DNA from: Agrococcus sp. Marseille-Q4369
GTDB taxonomy: Bacteria > Actinomycetota > Actinomycetes > Actinomycetales > Microbacteriaceae
Length of the DNA: 64,000 nucleotides
Reading direction: 5' to 3'
Assembly (NCBI RefSeq): GCF_018308945.1
Contig: NZ_CP070501.1
Span: 1,302,001-1,366,000 of the forward strand
The first letter of the stretch is position 1, and each line of letters begins with the position of its first letter. Under the pieces are notes generated by a model. It saw only the letters and a program-made list of their open reading frames with translations. It was not told where the DNA came from and ran no database searches. Of this stretch, positions 38,962-50,459 are shown in pieces. The position numbers and the translations under genes were made by a program.

Positions 38962-39003
38962 GGTCCACTCCTCGTCGCGGTGGGTCGGTCTCGACCCTCT
39001 CAC

Positions 39004-39708
39004 TCAGGACGTCGAACGGGAATGGCCTGGATCGACATCGCCGACGGTCTGCTTGGCAGCGCCGGGCCACGCGGCCGCCGCGAGGTACCAGCCGGCGCCG
39101 ATCGCGGAGGCGGCGACGATCCCGGTCGGCAGCGTGCCGAGGAACGAGATGACGGCGGCGACCAGCAGAAGGACGAACGCCGGCACGATCGTGACGAAGG
39201 CGACCCGACGCGGTCGGCCGCGGGCGCGCATCCGCAGCCCGGAGCCGGCGAGCACGCCGGCGACCGCCGTCGCGAGTGCCGGGATCATCGCGCTCTCGAT
39301 CCACATCGCGAGGCGGCTGTCGTCGATGGCCACGTCGGCCGGCTCGTGCGTCGCGGCGTCGAGCAGCAGCAGACCGCAGAGGACGATCGTCGGCAGCACG
39401 GCGATGAGGGCGATCCAGCCGAAGCGCTCGGCGCGCAGCCGCACGCGATCCCACGTGGCGCGCACGATGAGGGCGATGCCGCCGAGGGCGAGGCTCGACA
39501 GCACGAGGCTGCTGGCACCGGCCGCGAGGAGGGCAGCGTTGCCGTCGCACACCCACTCCTCGGTCACGAACGCGCAGCCGTAGCGGAGCCTCGCGAGCAG
39601 CCAGCTGGTGGGCGACAGCCCGACGAGCACGCTCGCGCCGAAGCCGATGGCGAGCGTCCAGAGCGCGACGACCCGGGCCGCCACGTCCCGCCCCCTCGGC
39701 TCCCCCAT
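39004..39708 (-). CDS. Polytopic membrane protein, unknown family
   Basis: 234 residues with about six hydrophobic segments (VVALWTLAIGFGASVLVGL, LLAAGASSLVLSSLALGGIALIV, GWIALIAVLPTIVLCGLLLL, then three more). An extracytoplasmic loop holds two Cys (YGCAFVTEEWVCDGN). ATG 39708 follows GAGGATGAG, which supports this start. No family recognised. Confidence 0.6.
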   Translation of the reverse strand: MGEPRGRDVAARVVALWTLAIGFGASVLVGLSPTSWLLARLRYGCAFVTEEWVCDGNAALLAAGASSLVLSSLALGGIALIVRATWDRVRLRAERFGWIALIAVLPTIVLCGLLLLDAATHEPADVAIDDSRLAMWIESAMIPALATAVAGVLAGSGLRMRARGRPRRVAFVTIVPAFVLLLVAAVISFLGTLPTGIVAASAIGAGWYLAAAAWPGAAKQTVGDVDPGHSRSTS

Positions 39709-39818
39709 GCGCTCATCCTCCTCCCCAGCACCGAGCCGCGCCCAGCACCCGCTCCCCGGCTGCCTACCTCCACCAGCGAGCGCGTCGTGCACGCCGCGGG
39801 GTGCGAGTTATGAAGAGG

Positions 39819-39845
39819 TCCGGACGCCCCGTCGGGGCGTCCGGA
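39819..39845. terminator. Terminator after guaA
   Basis: TCCGGACGCCCC-GTC-GGGGCGTCCGGA, a 12-bp perfect stem, flanked by further pairing GAAG/CTTC. Confidence 0.92.
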
Positions 39846-39898
39846 GCGCTTCATTGTCTGAGCTGAGGAGCGGCGTGCACGACGCGCTCACCCTGCTC

Positions 39899-41469
<1,571 letters not shown>

Positions 41470-41470
<1 letters not shown>

Positions 41471-41997
41471 CAAGCCTCCGAAGGGGTTGCAGGGGCGGGA
41501 GCGGCGGCGTCCCTTGCGGCCCGCTCGGCCTCGAGGCGAGTCACGTCGGAGACCGCGACGTCGTGCATGCGGCGCTCGACGAAGAAGGAGAGGAAGGGCA
41601 CGACCCCGCCGGCGGCCATCGCGAGCAGGCGCTTGAACGGCCAGCGCAGCAGGCTCCAGAGGCGGAAGCACGCGAGCAGGTAGACGACGTAGATCCAGCC
41701 GTGCACGATCAGGATCGCGAGCGAGACGTTGAAGCCGTCGCCGAGCGAGGAGATCTCGCAGCCCATGCCGCCGGGCACGAACAGCGAGTACCACTGACAG
41801 CCGTCGCCGGGCACGACGCGCTGCAGAGAGAGCAGCCCGCCCGCGCCGCCGGTGAAGACCTCGACGTGCGTGGGCGAGTACTTCAGCACCATCTCGGCGA
41901 CGAGCAGCAACAGGAACAGGCCCGTCACCCACGACATCACGCGGTAGAAGCGGATGGCGGAGCGGATCTGCGGCAGCTGTTCGATGGGGCGGGGCAC
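41470..41997 (-). CDS. DUF3817 membrane protein
   Basis: 175 residues from a GTG start. Hydrophobic segments: [48 protein letters not shown] and [22 protein letters not shown], the DUF3817 pattern; this copy has a long extracytoplasmic loop with two Cys ([21 protein letters not shown]). The family is often next to SURF1 or cytochrome oxidase-related genes, which agrees with the upstream neighbour. Function unknown. Confidence 0.82.
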
Positions 41998-42007
41998 GGA
42001 TACCAGC

Positions 42008-42835
42008 CTATCGGCGCGGCCCGGCCGCTTCGGCGGCCGCAGCCTCTGCATCCTCGATGTCCTCGATCTCGCGCTCGAGCGCATCCTTCACGAGCCGGTA
42101 CCAGAGGTAGAAGGCGAAGAGCATGAAGGCGACCCACTCGATCGCGTAGAAGACGTTGAGCCAGTTGAGCTGCGCGTCGACCTCGGGGCGCACCGAGACG
42201 ATCGGCTCTGCGCGCTCGACGAGGGCGCCGGATGCGGCTGCCGACGGCTCGTCGAGGATCGCGTACGACCCGTAGGCAGTGCCGTCGTAGTCGTCCCACT
42301 CGTTGACGAGCTCGGCGACGCTCATCGCCTCGCGCGTGCCGCCCTGCACGTCGCCCATCGTGGGCGCCTCGGGAGGCATGAGCCGGCCGACGAGCTCCCC
42401 GGTCTCCCCCGCGCTGAGCGAGTCGGCGAGCACCTCCGCGGCGGCGGGATCGGGCAGCCACGAGAGCGCGACGGCGAGCGACGCGGTGCCGCCCGTCGGC
42501 TGCTCGACGAGCGCGCGACCGATCACCCAGCTGCCCTGGTCGCCGTGCTGGTCGCGACCGACGAGGGTGTCGAAGTCGTCGGTCCAGGTGCCCGAGAAGG
42601 CGACCATCCGGCCGCCCGCCTCGCTCGTGAGGGTCGAGCCGGGCTCGGCGACCTGCACGAGCGGCACCGCCGTCTCGGTGTCGCGCTCGTCGGCCTGGCC
42701 CTGCTCGACGGCCCGCTCGATCTGCCACTGCCCGAGCAGGGCGAAGACGCCGGCGACGACGATGCACAGCACGAGCACGCCGATCCACCGCGGTCGCTTG
42801 GCGACGTCGGAGAAGGTGGGGAGAGGGGTGCTCAC
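42008..42835 (-). CDS. SURF1-family protein
   Basis: 275 residues, with a membrane helix at each end (IGVLVLCIVVAGVFALLGQWQIERA near 18-42; LNWLNVFYAIEWVAFMLFAFYLWYRL near 223-248) and an extracytoplasmic domain between. FALLGQWQIERA and LNWLNVFYAIEW are the SURF1 signatures. SURF1 helps heme insertion or assembly of aa3 cytochrome oxidase. It lies 10 bp upstream of the DUF3817 gene. Confidence 0.88.
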   Translation of the reverse strand: MSTPLPTFSDVAKRPRWIGVLVLCIVVAGVFALLGQWQIERAVEQGQADERDTETAVPLVQVAEPGSTLTSEAGGRMVAFSGTWTDDFDTLVGRDQHGDQGSWVIGRALVEQPTGGTASLAVALSWLPDPAAAEVLADSLSAGETGELVGRLMPPEAPTMGDVQGGTREAMSVAELVNEWDDYDGTAYGSYAILDEPSAAASGALVERAEPIVSVRPEVDAQLNWLNVFYAIEWVAFMLFAFYLWYRLVKDALEREIEDIEDAEAAAAEAAGPRR

Positions 42836-42887
42836 GGCGCGCCCAGTCTACCGGCGCGCCGCGAGCGTCCCTCCCCGCTCGCGGCCG

Positions 42888-44675
42888 TCAGGCCGCGGGC
42901 TGCGGCCGAGTGCCGACCGTGTCGGCGGTCGGGAGCGCGCTGAGCGGCACGATCTCGGGCGCCTCCGTGCGCGCCCGGTCGGCCGACTCGTCGTCGGGCA
43001 GCTCCTGGCTCGCGATCTCCGCGGCGACGCGCTTGTTGTAGGTGTTGATCTCCTTCTCGACGCGCGCGTCGTCCCAGCCGAGCGCATCCGCCATGATCCG
43101 CGCGGCGACGGGCGCCGCCGAGACGCCGCGGTCCCACGACTCGATCGAGATGCGGGTGCGGCGTGCGAGCACGTCGTCGAGGTGCAGCGCGCCCTCGTGG
43201 GTGCACGCGTAGCGCACCTCCGCGCCGATGTAGTCGTCGGCGCCGGGCAGCGGCTCGAGCAGCGACGGGTCCTTGCGGATCATGTCGAGGATCTCGTCGG
43301 TCAGCACGCCGTAGCGGTTCAGCAGGTGCTCGACGCGGTGCTTGTGGACGCCGAAGGCGCGCGCGATCTTCGCGCGCTTGTTCCACGCGGCGCGGTAGCC
43401 GGTCGCGCCGAGCAGCGGGATCTGCTCGGTGCACGACTCGGGCACCTTGCCGTCCATCGCGCTCACGGCCTCGTCGATCGCGTCCTTCGCCATCACGCGG
43501 TAGGTCGTCCACTTCCCGCCCGCGATGAGCACGAGGCCCGGCACGGTGTGCGAGACGTAGTGCTCGCGCGAGATGTTCGCCGTCGAGGTGCCGTCGCCGC
43601 CGGCCGCGAGCAACGGCCGCAGGCCCGCGTAGACGCCCTCGACGTCGGCGCGCGTGAGCTTCGTCGCGAGCACCTTGTTGACGTTGTCGAGGATGTAGTC
43701 GATGTCGGCCGCGGTGGCCGCGGGGTGCGCCTTGTCGAGGTTCCAGTCGGTGTCGGTCGTACCGATGATCCAGTGCCGACCCCACGGGATGACGAACAGC
43801 ACGCTCTTCGGGGTGCGCAGCAGCAGGCCCATCTCGGAGTGGAAGCGGTCGCGCGGCACGACGAGGTGCACGCCCTTCGACGCGCGCACCTTGAACTCGC
43901 CGCGCTCGCCCACCATCGCCTGCGTCTCGCCCGTCCACACGCCGGTCGCGTTCACGACCTGCTTCGCGCGGATCTCGAACTGCTCGCCCGTCTCGTAGTC
44001 GTGCGCCTGCACGCCGACCACCCGCTCCCCCACCTTGAGGAAGCCCTCCGCGCGCACGCGGCTCGCGACGTGGGCGCCGTAGAAGGATGCGGTGCGCGCG
44101 AGCTCGGCGACATAGCGCGCGTCGTCGACCTGGGCGTCGTAGTAGGTGAGCCCGCCGACGAACGCGTTCGGGTCGAGCGACGGGATCTTCTTGAGCACCT
44201 GCTTCTTCGTCAGGTGGCGGTGCAGCGGCACGCCCGGCTTCATGAAGCCCGTGTAGCTGAAGACGTCGTAGAGCGCCATGCCCGCGCCGATGTAGGCGCG
44301 CTCGATGAGCGGCGTCTCGAGCGGGTAGAGGAAGCGCACCGGCTTCGCGAGGTGCGGCGCGATGCGCTGCAGCAGCAGCCCGCGCTCGATGAGGGCCTCG
44401 CGCACGAGCCCGAAGTTCAGCTGCTCGAGGTAGCGGATGCCGCCGTGGATGAGCTTCGACGAGCGGCTTGAAGTTCCGGAGGCGAAGTCGCGCGCCTCGA
44501 TGAGGCCGACGCGCAGGCCGCGCGTGACGGCGTCGAGCGCCGCTCCGGTGCCGACGATGCCGCCGCCGATGACGAGCACGTCGAGCTCGCGCTCCCGCAT
44601 CGAGGCGATCGCAGCGGCGCGCTCCTCGGGGCCGAGCTTCCTCGACCGACTCACGCTGTTGGTGGTCTCAGACAT
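42888..44675 (-). CDS. glpD: Aerobic glycerol-3-phosphate dehydrogenase
   Basis: FAD enzyme oxidising glycerol-3-phosphate to DHAP and feeding electrons to the quinone pool at the membrane. 595 residues. FAD site VLVIGGGIVGTGAALDAVTRG (34-54); SSKLIHGGIRYLEQ; VVNATGVWTGE; IPWGRHWIIGTTDTDW; AGGKWTTYR; and a C-terminal helical DAO_C domain (about 415-545), then a charged tail. It starts 36 bp downstream of guaB3 on the same strand. Confidence 0.95.
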   Translation of the reverse strand: MSETTNSVSRSRKLGPEERAAAIASMRERELDVLVIGGGIVGTGAALDAVTRGLRVGLIEARDFASGTSSRSSKLIHGGIRYLEQLNFGLVREALIERGLLLQRIAPHLAKPVRFLYPLETPLIERAYIGAGMALYDVFSYTGFMKPGVPLHRHLTKKQVLKKIPSLDPNAFVGGLTYYDAQVDDARYVAELARTASFYGAHVASRVRAEGFLKVGERVVGVQAHDYETGEQFEIRAKQVVNATGVWTGETQAMVGERGEFKVRASKGVHLVVPRDRFHSEMGLLLRTPKSVLFVIPWGRHWIIGTTDTDWNLDKAHPAATAADIDYILDNVNKVLATKLTRADVEGVYAGLRPLLAAGGDGTSTANISREHYVSHTVPGLVLIAGGKWTTYRVMAKDAIDEAVSAMDGKVPESCTEQIPLLGATGYRAAWNKRAKIARAFGVHKHRVEHLLNRYGVLTDEILDMIRKDPSLLEPLPGADDYIGAEVRYACTHEGALHLDDVLARRTRISIESWDRGVSAAPVAARIMADALGWDDARVEKEINTYNKRVAAEIASQELPDDESADRARTEAPEIVPLSALPTADTVGTRPQPAA

Positions 44676-44711
44676 GGATCCTCCTCGTTCGCGTCGCGCG
44701 GAGCGGCGCAG

Positions 44712-45836
44712 TTAGCGTTGCGGGTTGGCCTCCAGCACCACGTCGATCCGCTGGAACTCCTTGAGATCCTTATAGCCGGTGGTCGACATGGCCTTCCTGA
44801 GGGCGCCCATGATGTTGGCTGTGCCGTCCGCGACGGGCGACGGCCCGTTCAGCACGACGTCGAGCGGGCCGACCTGGTCGACCTGCACGCGGTTGCCGCG
44901 CGGCAGCTTCTGGTTGTGCGCCTCCGGGCCCCAGTGCCAGCCGCGACCCGGCGCATCCGTCGCCCGCGCGAGCGCGGTGCCGAGCACGACGGCGTCGGCG
45001 CCGCACGCGAGCGCCTTGACGATCTGCCCGGAGGTGCCGAGCGAGCCGTCGGCGATGACGTGCACGTAGCGGCCGCCCGACTCGTCGAGGTAGTCGCGGC
45101 GCGCGGCGGCGACGTCGCTCACCGCGGTCGCCATGGGCGCGGCGACGCCGAGCACGCGCTCGCTCGTCGACGCGGCCCCGCCGCCGAAGCCGACCAGCAC
45201 GCCCGCGGCCCCGGTGCGCATGAGGTGCAGCGCGGCCGTGTAGGTGACGACGCCGCCGACCACGACCGGCACGTCGAGCTCGTAGATGAAGCGCTTGAGG
45301 TTGAGGGGCGCGCCGGCGTCGGCCGAGACGTGCTCGGCCGAGACGGTCGCGCCGCGGATGACCATGAGCTCGACGCCCGCCGCGAGCACGGCCTCGTAGT
45401 GCTGCTGCACGGCTTGCGGGCTCAGGCTGCCCGCAACGACGACGCCCGCGTCGCGGATCTGCGCGATGCGGTCGCGGATGAGCTCGGGCTTGATCGGCTC
45501 GGCGTAGATCTCGCGCATGCGGCTCGTCGCGAGGTCGGCCGGCAGGCCCGCGATCTCGGCGAGCAGCGGCTCGGGGTCCTCGTAGCGCGTCCACACGCCC
45601 TCGAGGTTGAGCACGCCGAGGCCGCCGGCGCGGCCGAGCGCGATCGCCGTCGCGGGGCTCATGACCGAGTCGGTCGGCGCGCCGAGCACGGGGATCTCGA
45701 AGCGGAACGCGTCGATCTGCCACTGGAGCGAGACGAGGTCGCTGTCGCGCGTGCGGCGCGACGGCACGATGCTGATGTCGTCGAAGCCGAAGCCCATGCG
45801 GGCGCGCTTGCTGCGGCCGATCTCGATCTCCGTCAC
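44712..45836 (-). CDS. guaB3: GuaB3-family IMP dehydrogenase-related protein
   Basis: A 374-residue TIM-barrel protein of the IMPDH/GMP reductase superfamily without CBS domains. It has the actinobacterial GuaB3 features: MGFGFDDISIVPSRRTRD, GAPTDSVMSPATAIALGRAGGLGVLNLEG, and GTANIMGALRKAMSTTGYKDLKEFQ. The flap position that in IMPDH contains the catalytic Cys (GxGSxCTTR) reads GGGAASTSERVLG (218-230), with no Cys. A cyanobacterial GuaB3 has been reported to be a GMP reductase; activity here is unproven. Adjacent to glpD and near guaB and guaA. Confidence 0.92.
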   Translation of the reverse strand: MTEIEIGRSKRARMGFGFDDISIVPSRRTRDSDLVSLQWQIDAFRFEIPVLGAPTDSVMSPATAIALGRAGGLGVLNLEGVWTRYEDPEPLLAEIAGLPADLATSRMREIYAEPIKPELIRDRIAQIRDAGVVVAGSLSPQAVQQHYEAVLAAGVELMVIRGATVSAEHVSADAGAPLNLKRFIYELDVPVVVGGVVTYTAALHLMRTGAAGVLVGFGGGAASTSERVLGVAAPMATAVSDVAAARRDYLDESGGRYVHVIADGSLGTSGQIVKALACGADAVVLGTALARATDAPGRGWHWGPEAHNQKLPRGNRVQVDQVGPLDVVLNGPSPVADGTANIMGALRKAMSTTGYKDLKEFQRIDVVLEANPQR

Positions 45837-45870
45837 GCCCCCAGCCTATCCCGGGGTCGCCGAGCGACGC

Positions 45871-46635
45871 TCAGCCCCCGAGCTCGCTCTGGATGCGCAG
45901 CAGTGCCGCCTCGAGCTCGCGCCGCACCGTCGCCGCGCGCTCGGCCGTCATGCGCTCGCCGCGGTCGGCGCGCACGGCCGCGCGCACCTGCTGGCGGAAC
46001 TCGCCGAGCGCGAGGTCGACGTCGTGCACCGCCATGCGGGCCGCAGCCCGCTCGGCCGGGTGCGACGCATCCGCCCGCCCATCGGACTCGGGCTTCGGCG
46101 TGCGCCACGGGTTCGAGACGTGCTCCTCGGGCGCGTCCGGCGGCGCGGGCACGTGGGGCGCCTCGGGCGCCGGCGGGGCGTCAAACCCGGGTGCGGATGC
46201 GTCGGGCCCGTGCGGCGCGCTCGGTCGCGGCGCGTGCGCGGCGCTCCGCGCGTCGCGCTCGGCCGCCGCGAGGTCGGCACGGAGGGCCTGCATCGCGCTC
46301 TTCACGCCCGCCCGGACGTCGGAGGCCATCCGCCGCACCGAATCCGTGATCTCGCGCTCGAGGTCGCGCAGCTCGGCCTCACGCGCGCCGAGCTCGGCGC
46401 GGCCGGCGTCGGTGATCGAGTAGGTGGTCTTGCGGCCGTCGACGGTCTTCGTCAGCAGCCCCTCCTCCTCGAGCTTCGCGAGCCGCGGGTAGATCGTGCC
46501 GGCGGAGGGCGAGTAGGTGCCGCCGAAGCGCTGCTCGAGCGCCTGCATGAGCTCGTAGCCGTGCCGCGGCGCCTCGGAGAGCAGGCTCAGCAGGTAGAGC
46601 CGCAGCGCGCCGTGGCCGAACACCGCCGGGCTCAC
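45871..46635 (-). CDS. PadR-family transcriptional regulator
   Basis: 254 residues. An N-terminal winged helix (LRLYLLSLLSEAPRHGYELMQALEQRF...AGTIYPRLAKLEEEGLLT, about 10-60; wing VDGRKTTYSITDAGRAEL) is followed by a coiled, charged dimerisation region, a Pro/Ala-rich linker and a C-terminal helical pair (about 205-250). The linker makes it longer than common PadR proteins. Its GTG overlaps the DUF4097 stop by 4 bp. It probably represses its own operon through the palindromes near 47.53 kb. Confidence 0.88.
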   Translation of the reverse strand: MSPAVFGHGALRLYLLSLLSEAPRHGYELMQALEQRFGGTYSPSAGTIYPRLAKLEEEGLLTKTVDGRKTTYSITDAGRAELGAREAELRDLEREITDSVRRMASDVRAGVKSAMQALRADLAAAERDARSAAHAPRPSAPHGPDASAPGFDAPPAPEAPHVPAPPDAPEEHVSNPWRTPKPESDGRADASHPAERAAARMAVHDVDLALGEFRQQVRAAVRADRGERMTAERAATVRRELEAALLRIQSELGG

Positions 46636-47498
46636 GCGTCCCTCCGCACGACCGTGACGTCGCCCGAGACGGTGTTCGCGGTGAAGCCGAAGAGGTTCGA
46701 GCCGTCGAGCGTCTCGGTGCCGCCGCGGCGCGGGAGCGAGTGCCCGGCGATCGAGCCGGCGCCCGAGACAGTGCGCGTCGTCACCCGCACGCCCTGGCCC
46801 GCGTCGAGGCGCAGCGTCACGTCGGCCGAGACGGTGTTGACCGAGATCGAGCGCGGCGAGCCGTGCACGTCGAGCAGCACGTCGCCGTTCACGGTGTCGA
46901 CGCCCACCTCCTCGAGCGCACCGCTCGCCGTGACATCCGCCGAGACGCCGTTGACCGACAGCCGGCCGCTGCCGCCCGAGACCTCGATGTCGCCCGAGAC
47001 GGTGTTGAGCTCGAGCTCGCCCTCGTGCGACTCGACCTGCAGCTGCCCGGAGACGGTGCTGAGGGTCGCGGTCGAGCGGAGGCCCGAGACGAGGGCGGAT
47101 GCGCTCACCTGGCCGAGCGAGAGGGTTGCGTCGCGGGGCACGAGGATCGAGAGCTCGACCTTGGCGCGCACGCCCACGAGCGCTTTGACCGACTGCCACA
47201 CGTCGTCCCAGCTCACGCGCGGGTGCGCGATCGACAGCCGGCCGTGCTCGAGCTTGACCGTGAGGTCGCGCCCCTCGACGCGGTGCACCTCGACGCGGGC
47301 AGTCGGCTCGTCGTGCGCGACGATGTCGACGCTGCCGCCGACGATGCCGACGCGCAGCGCCCGCACCTCGTCGAGGTCGATGACGCGGCTCTCGCCCTCG
47401 CGCACGACCCACTCCTCCACGATCCGGTCGGCACCGGACGCCGATGCACCGGATGGGCTGCGGGGCCTGGTGTCGCCGCTCTCGAACTGCTCGTCCAT
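46632..47498 (-). CDS. DUF4097 beta-helix-like protein
   Basis: 288 residues. After a charged N-terminus, the core is a run of short strands with repeating TVSG/TVNG/NTVSADV phrases (LSTVSGQLQVESHEGELELNTVSG, DTVNGDVLLDV, NTVSADVTLRL), typical of the DUF4097 right-handed beta-helix. There is no signal peptide or membrane segment. Function unknown. First gene of a two-gene unit with PadR, with a good AAGGAG site before ATG 47498. Confidence 0.85.
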   Translation of the reverse strand: MDEQFESGDTRPRSPSGASASGADRIVEEWVVREGESRVIDLDEVRALRVGIVGGSVDIVAHDEPTARVEVHRVEGRDLTVKLEHGRLSIAHPRVSWDDVWQSVKALVGVRAKVELSILVPRDATLSLGQVSASALVSGLRSTATLSTVSGQLQVESHEGELELNTVSGDIEVSGGSGRLSVNGVSADVTASGALEEVGVDTVNGDVLLDVHGSPRSISVNTVSADVTLRLDAGQGVRVTTRTVSGAGSIAGHSLPRRGGTETLDGSNLFGFTANTVSGDVTVVRRDA

Positions 47499-47522
47499 CT
47501 GAGGCTCCTTCGCCTGGTCAGA

Positions 47523-47564
47523 GACGCGATATAGCGCGTCGTGCGCCACACGATATATCGCGTC
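47523..47564. promoter_or_regulatory. Two palindromic operator-like sites upstream of DUF4097-padR
   Basis: Site 1 is GACGCGATATAGCGCGTC (47523-47540) and site 2 is CACGATATATCGCGTC (47549-47564), with a perfect core CGATATATCG at 47551-47560. Their centres are 24 bp apart and 34-60 bp before the DUF4097 start, on the core promoter. AT-rich centres stand out in this GC-rich DNA. PadR autorepression is the inferred role. Confidence 0.75.
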
Positions 47565-47606
47565 TTGCGGCGACGCAAGAGGCGGTTCGGGTTCGCCCTC
47601 CGCGAT

Positions 47607-47666
47607 GGGTGCACCACCACCCACCGGGTGCGGGAACGCCGCCACCCCGCAGGCACGAGGGAACCC
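47607..47666. repeat. 60-bp palindromic repeat, copy C (diverged)
   Basis: Begins GGGTGCACC and ends GGGAACCC, 8 bp after the stop of the minus-strand gene at 47675. It aligns end to end without gaps with the 60-bp elements at 14278 and 48674 (shared GGTG at 21-24 and CCGCCACC-type block at 33-40), but its arms are more degenerate. Confidence 0.5.
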
Positions 47667-47674
47667 GTTGCGAC

Positions 47675-48583
47675 TCACCAGCCCGGCAGGATGCGTGAGC
47701 CCACCGGCAGGCCGGCGCCCGCGAGGATGCGGCGCAGTCGGGTCGGCTGGATGGCGTCGACCCACATCCAGCGGGCCATGTCGTGCGTCTCGCGGACGCC
47801 GTCCTCGCGGCGCTTCTCGCGCACGAGGGCGTCTACCCCGCTCCGCCCTGATCGCTCGGCGAGGATGCCGTACTTCTGCGCGCCGTCGAACTCTCCCGCG
47901 AGCGGCCGCCGGCCCGGGCGCGTCCACTCGAAGTCGAGCCAGCGGTCACCCGCCGCGACGGTGCGCACTTTCACCTGCAGCTCGGGCGGCGGGGCACCGA
48001 TGCGGTGCATGGTCACGCGGCTCACGCTCTCGCCGGGCGACTCGGAGCGGCCGTCGGCGAAGCCGATGACCCAAGCCGCCCGGCGCCTGCCGCGCGCGCC
48101 CTGCCGCGACAGCGCCTCGAGCACCGCCTCGCGCTCAACCCGATCGGCCGCGAGCGCCGCGTCGAGCGCGCTCACGGCGACGTGCTGCGGCAGCCTCCGA
48201 GCGACGTCGGCGAGCAGGTACGGCAGCGCGAGGCGCGCGGGCGCCCCGGGCGGCTCGCTGACGTCGGCGTCGTCGAGCTCGATGTGCGCGTGGGCGACGC
48301 CGTTGCGGCGACCGCTCGTCGACATCCCGCCGATCGTCGCGACCACGTCCGGCGCGACGCCGAATGGCAGCCCCTCGAGCGCCAGGCCCGCCTGCAGCGC
48401 GAAGACCGGCTCGTCGCGTGCCGCATCCACCGCCAGCACCCGAGCGAGGAAGCGCTCGTCGGCATCGGCACCTTCCCAGGCAGCGGCGTCGACATACGCG
48501 TCGCGACGCAGGCGCACGAGCGAGGGGTCGCGATCCGGCCTCGAGAAGCCGTCCGACGCATCCGACCGACCGAGGATGTCCAT
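47675..48583 (-). CDS. AbiEi-antitoxin-like / DUF559-type hypothetical protein
   Basis: 302 residues, cytoplasmic. The N-terminal half (LVRLRRDAYVDAAAWEGADADERFLARVLAV..., VFALQAGLALEGLPFG) resembles the actinobacterial AbiEi-type winged-helix plus linker proteins; the C-terminal half (WLDFEWTRPGRRPLAGEFDGAQKYG...) matches the endonuclease-like fold with a D..GE..K pattern that these proteins share with DUF559. No toxin gene (AbiEii) is adjacent, so it is an orphan. The first ATG (48583) is used. Annotation is by pattern memory. Confidence 0.55.
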   Translation of the reverse strand: MDILGRSDASDGFSRPDRDPSLVRLRRDAYVDAAAWEGADADERFLARVLAVDAARDEPVFALQAGLALEGLPFGVAPDVVATIGGMSTSGRRNGVAHAHIELDDADVSEPPGAPARLALPYLLADVARRLPQHVAVSALDAALAADRVEREAVLEALSRQGARGRRRAAWVIGFADGRSESPGESVSRVTMHRIGAPPPELQVKVRTVAAGDRWLDFEWTRPGRRPLAGEFDGAQKYGILAERSGRSGVDALVREKRREDGVRETHDMARWMWVDAIQPTRLRRILAGAGLPVGSRILPGW

Positions 48584-48673
48584 GCCCACGGCCGACGATC
48601 ATCCTCCGGCGGAGCCGCGCGCGTCGCCCGCCGACCGCCGCCTGTGGATGCTCCTGCGCGCCCGTCCGACGAC

Positions 48674-48733
48674 GGGTGCGCTTCTGCTCTGCCGGTGCTG
48701 GCATTCCACCACCTCGGCGGCGGTGGCGCACCC
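48674..48733. repeat. 60-bp palindromic repeat, copy B, downstream of guaB
   Basis: Begins GGGTGCGC and ends GCGCACCC, with inner CGGTGCTGG-CATT-CCACCACC. It lies 41 bp beyond the guaB stop and is about two-thirds identical to copy A at 14278 over the full 60 bp with no gaps. Confidence 0.7.
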
Positions 48734-48773
48734 GCTGCCGAGGGAGCGGCGGCGCCTCCCGCGAGCGAAGCGG

Positions 48774-50348
<1,575 letters not shown>

Positions 50349-50459
50349 TCAAGTGGACGAGAAGCGGCGCGGCCGCCGCTACTGTGACACCACCGATGTA
50401 ACGGGCATCCCGCGAGCCACATTCCTGCTGGACTCGTCGCCCCACAGCATGGAGGACAT

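Noticed and set aside
37324-39003. Longer sufS start reading through from the YCII remnant at 38961
   Set aside because: The frame is open but the added residues are low-complexity Arg/Ser runs. The GTG at 38616 has its own -10 box and gives the standard SufS N-terminus.
47675-48583. AbiE-type abortive infection system
   Set aside because: Only an AbiEi-like protein is present; no AbiEii nucleotidyltransferase lies on either side.
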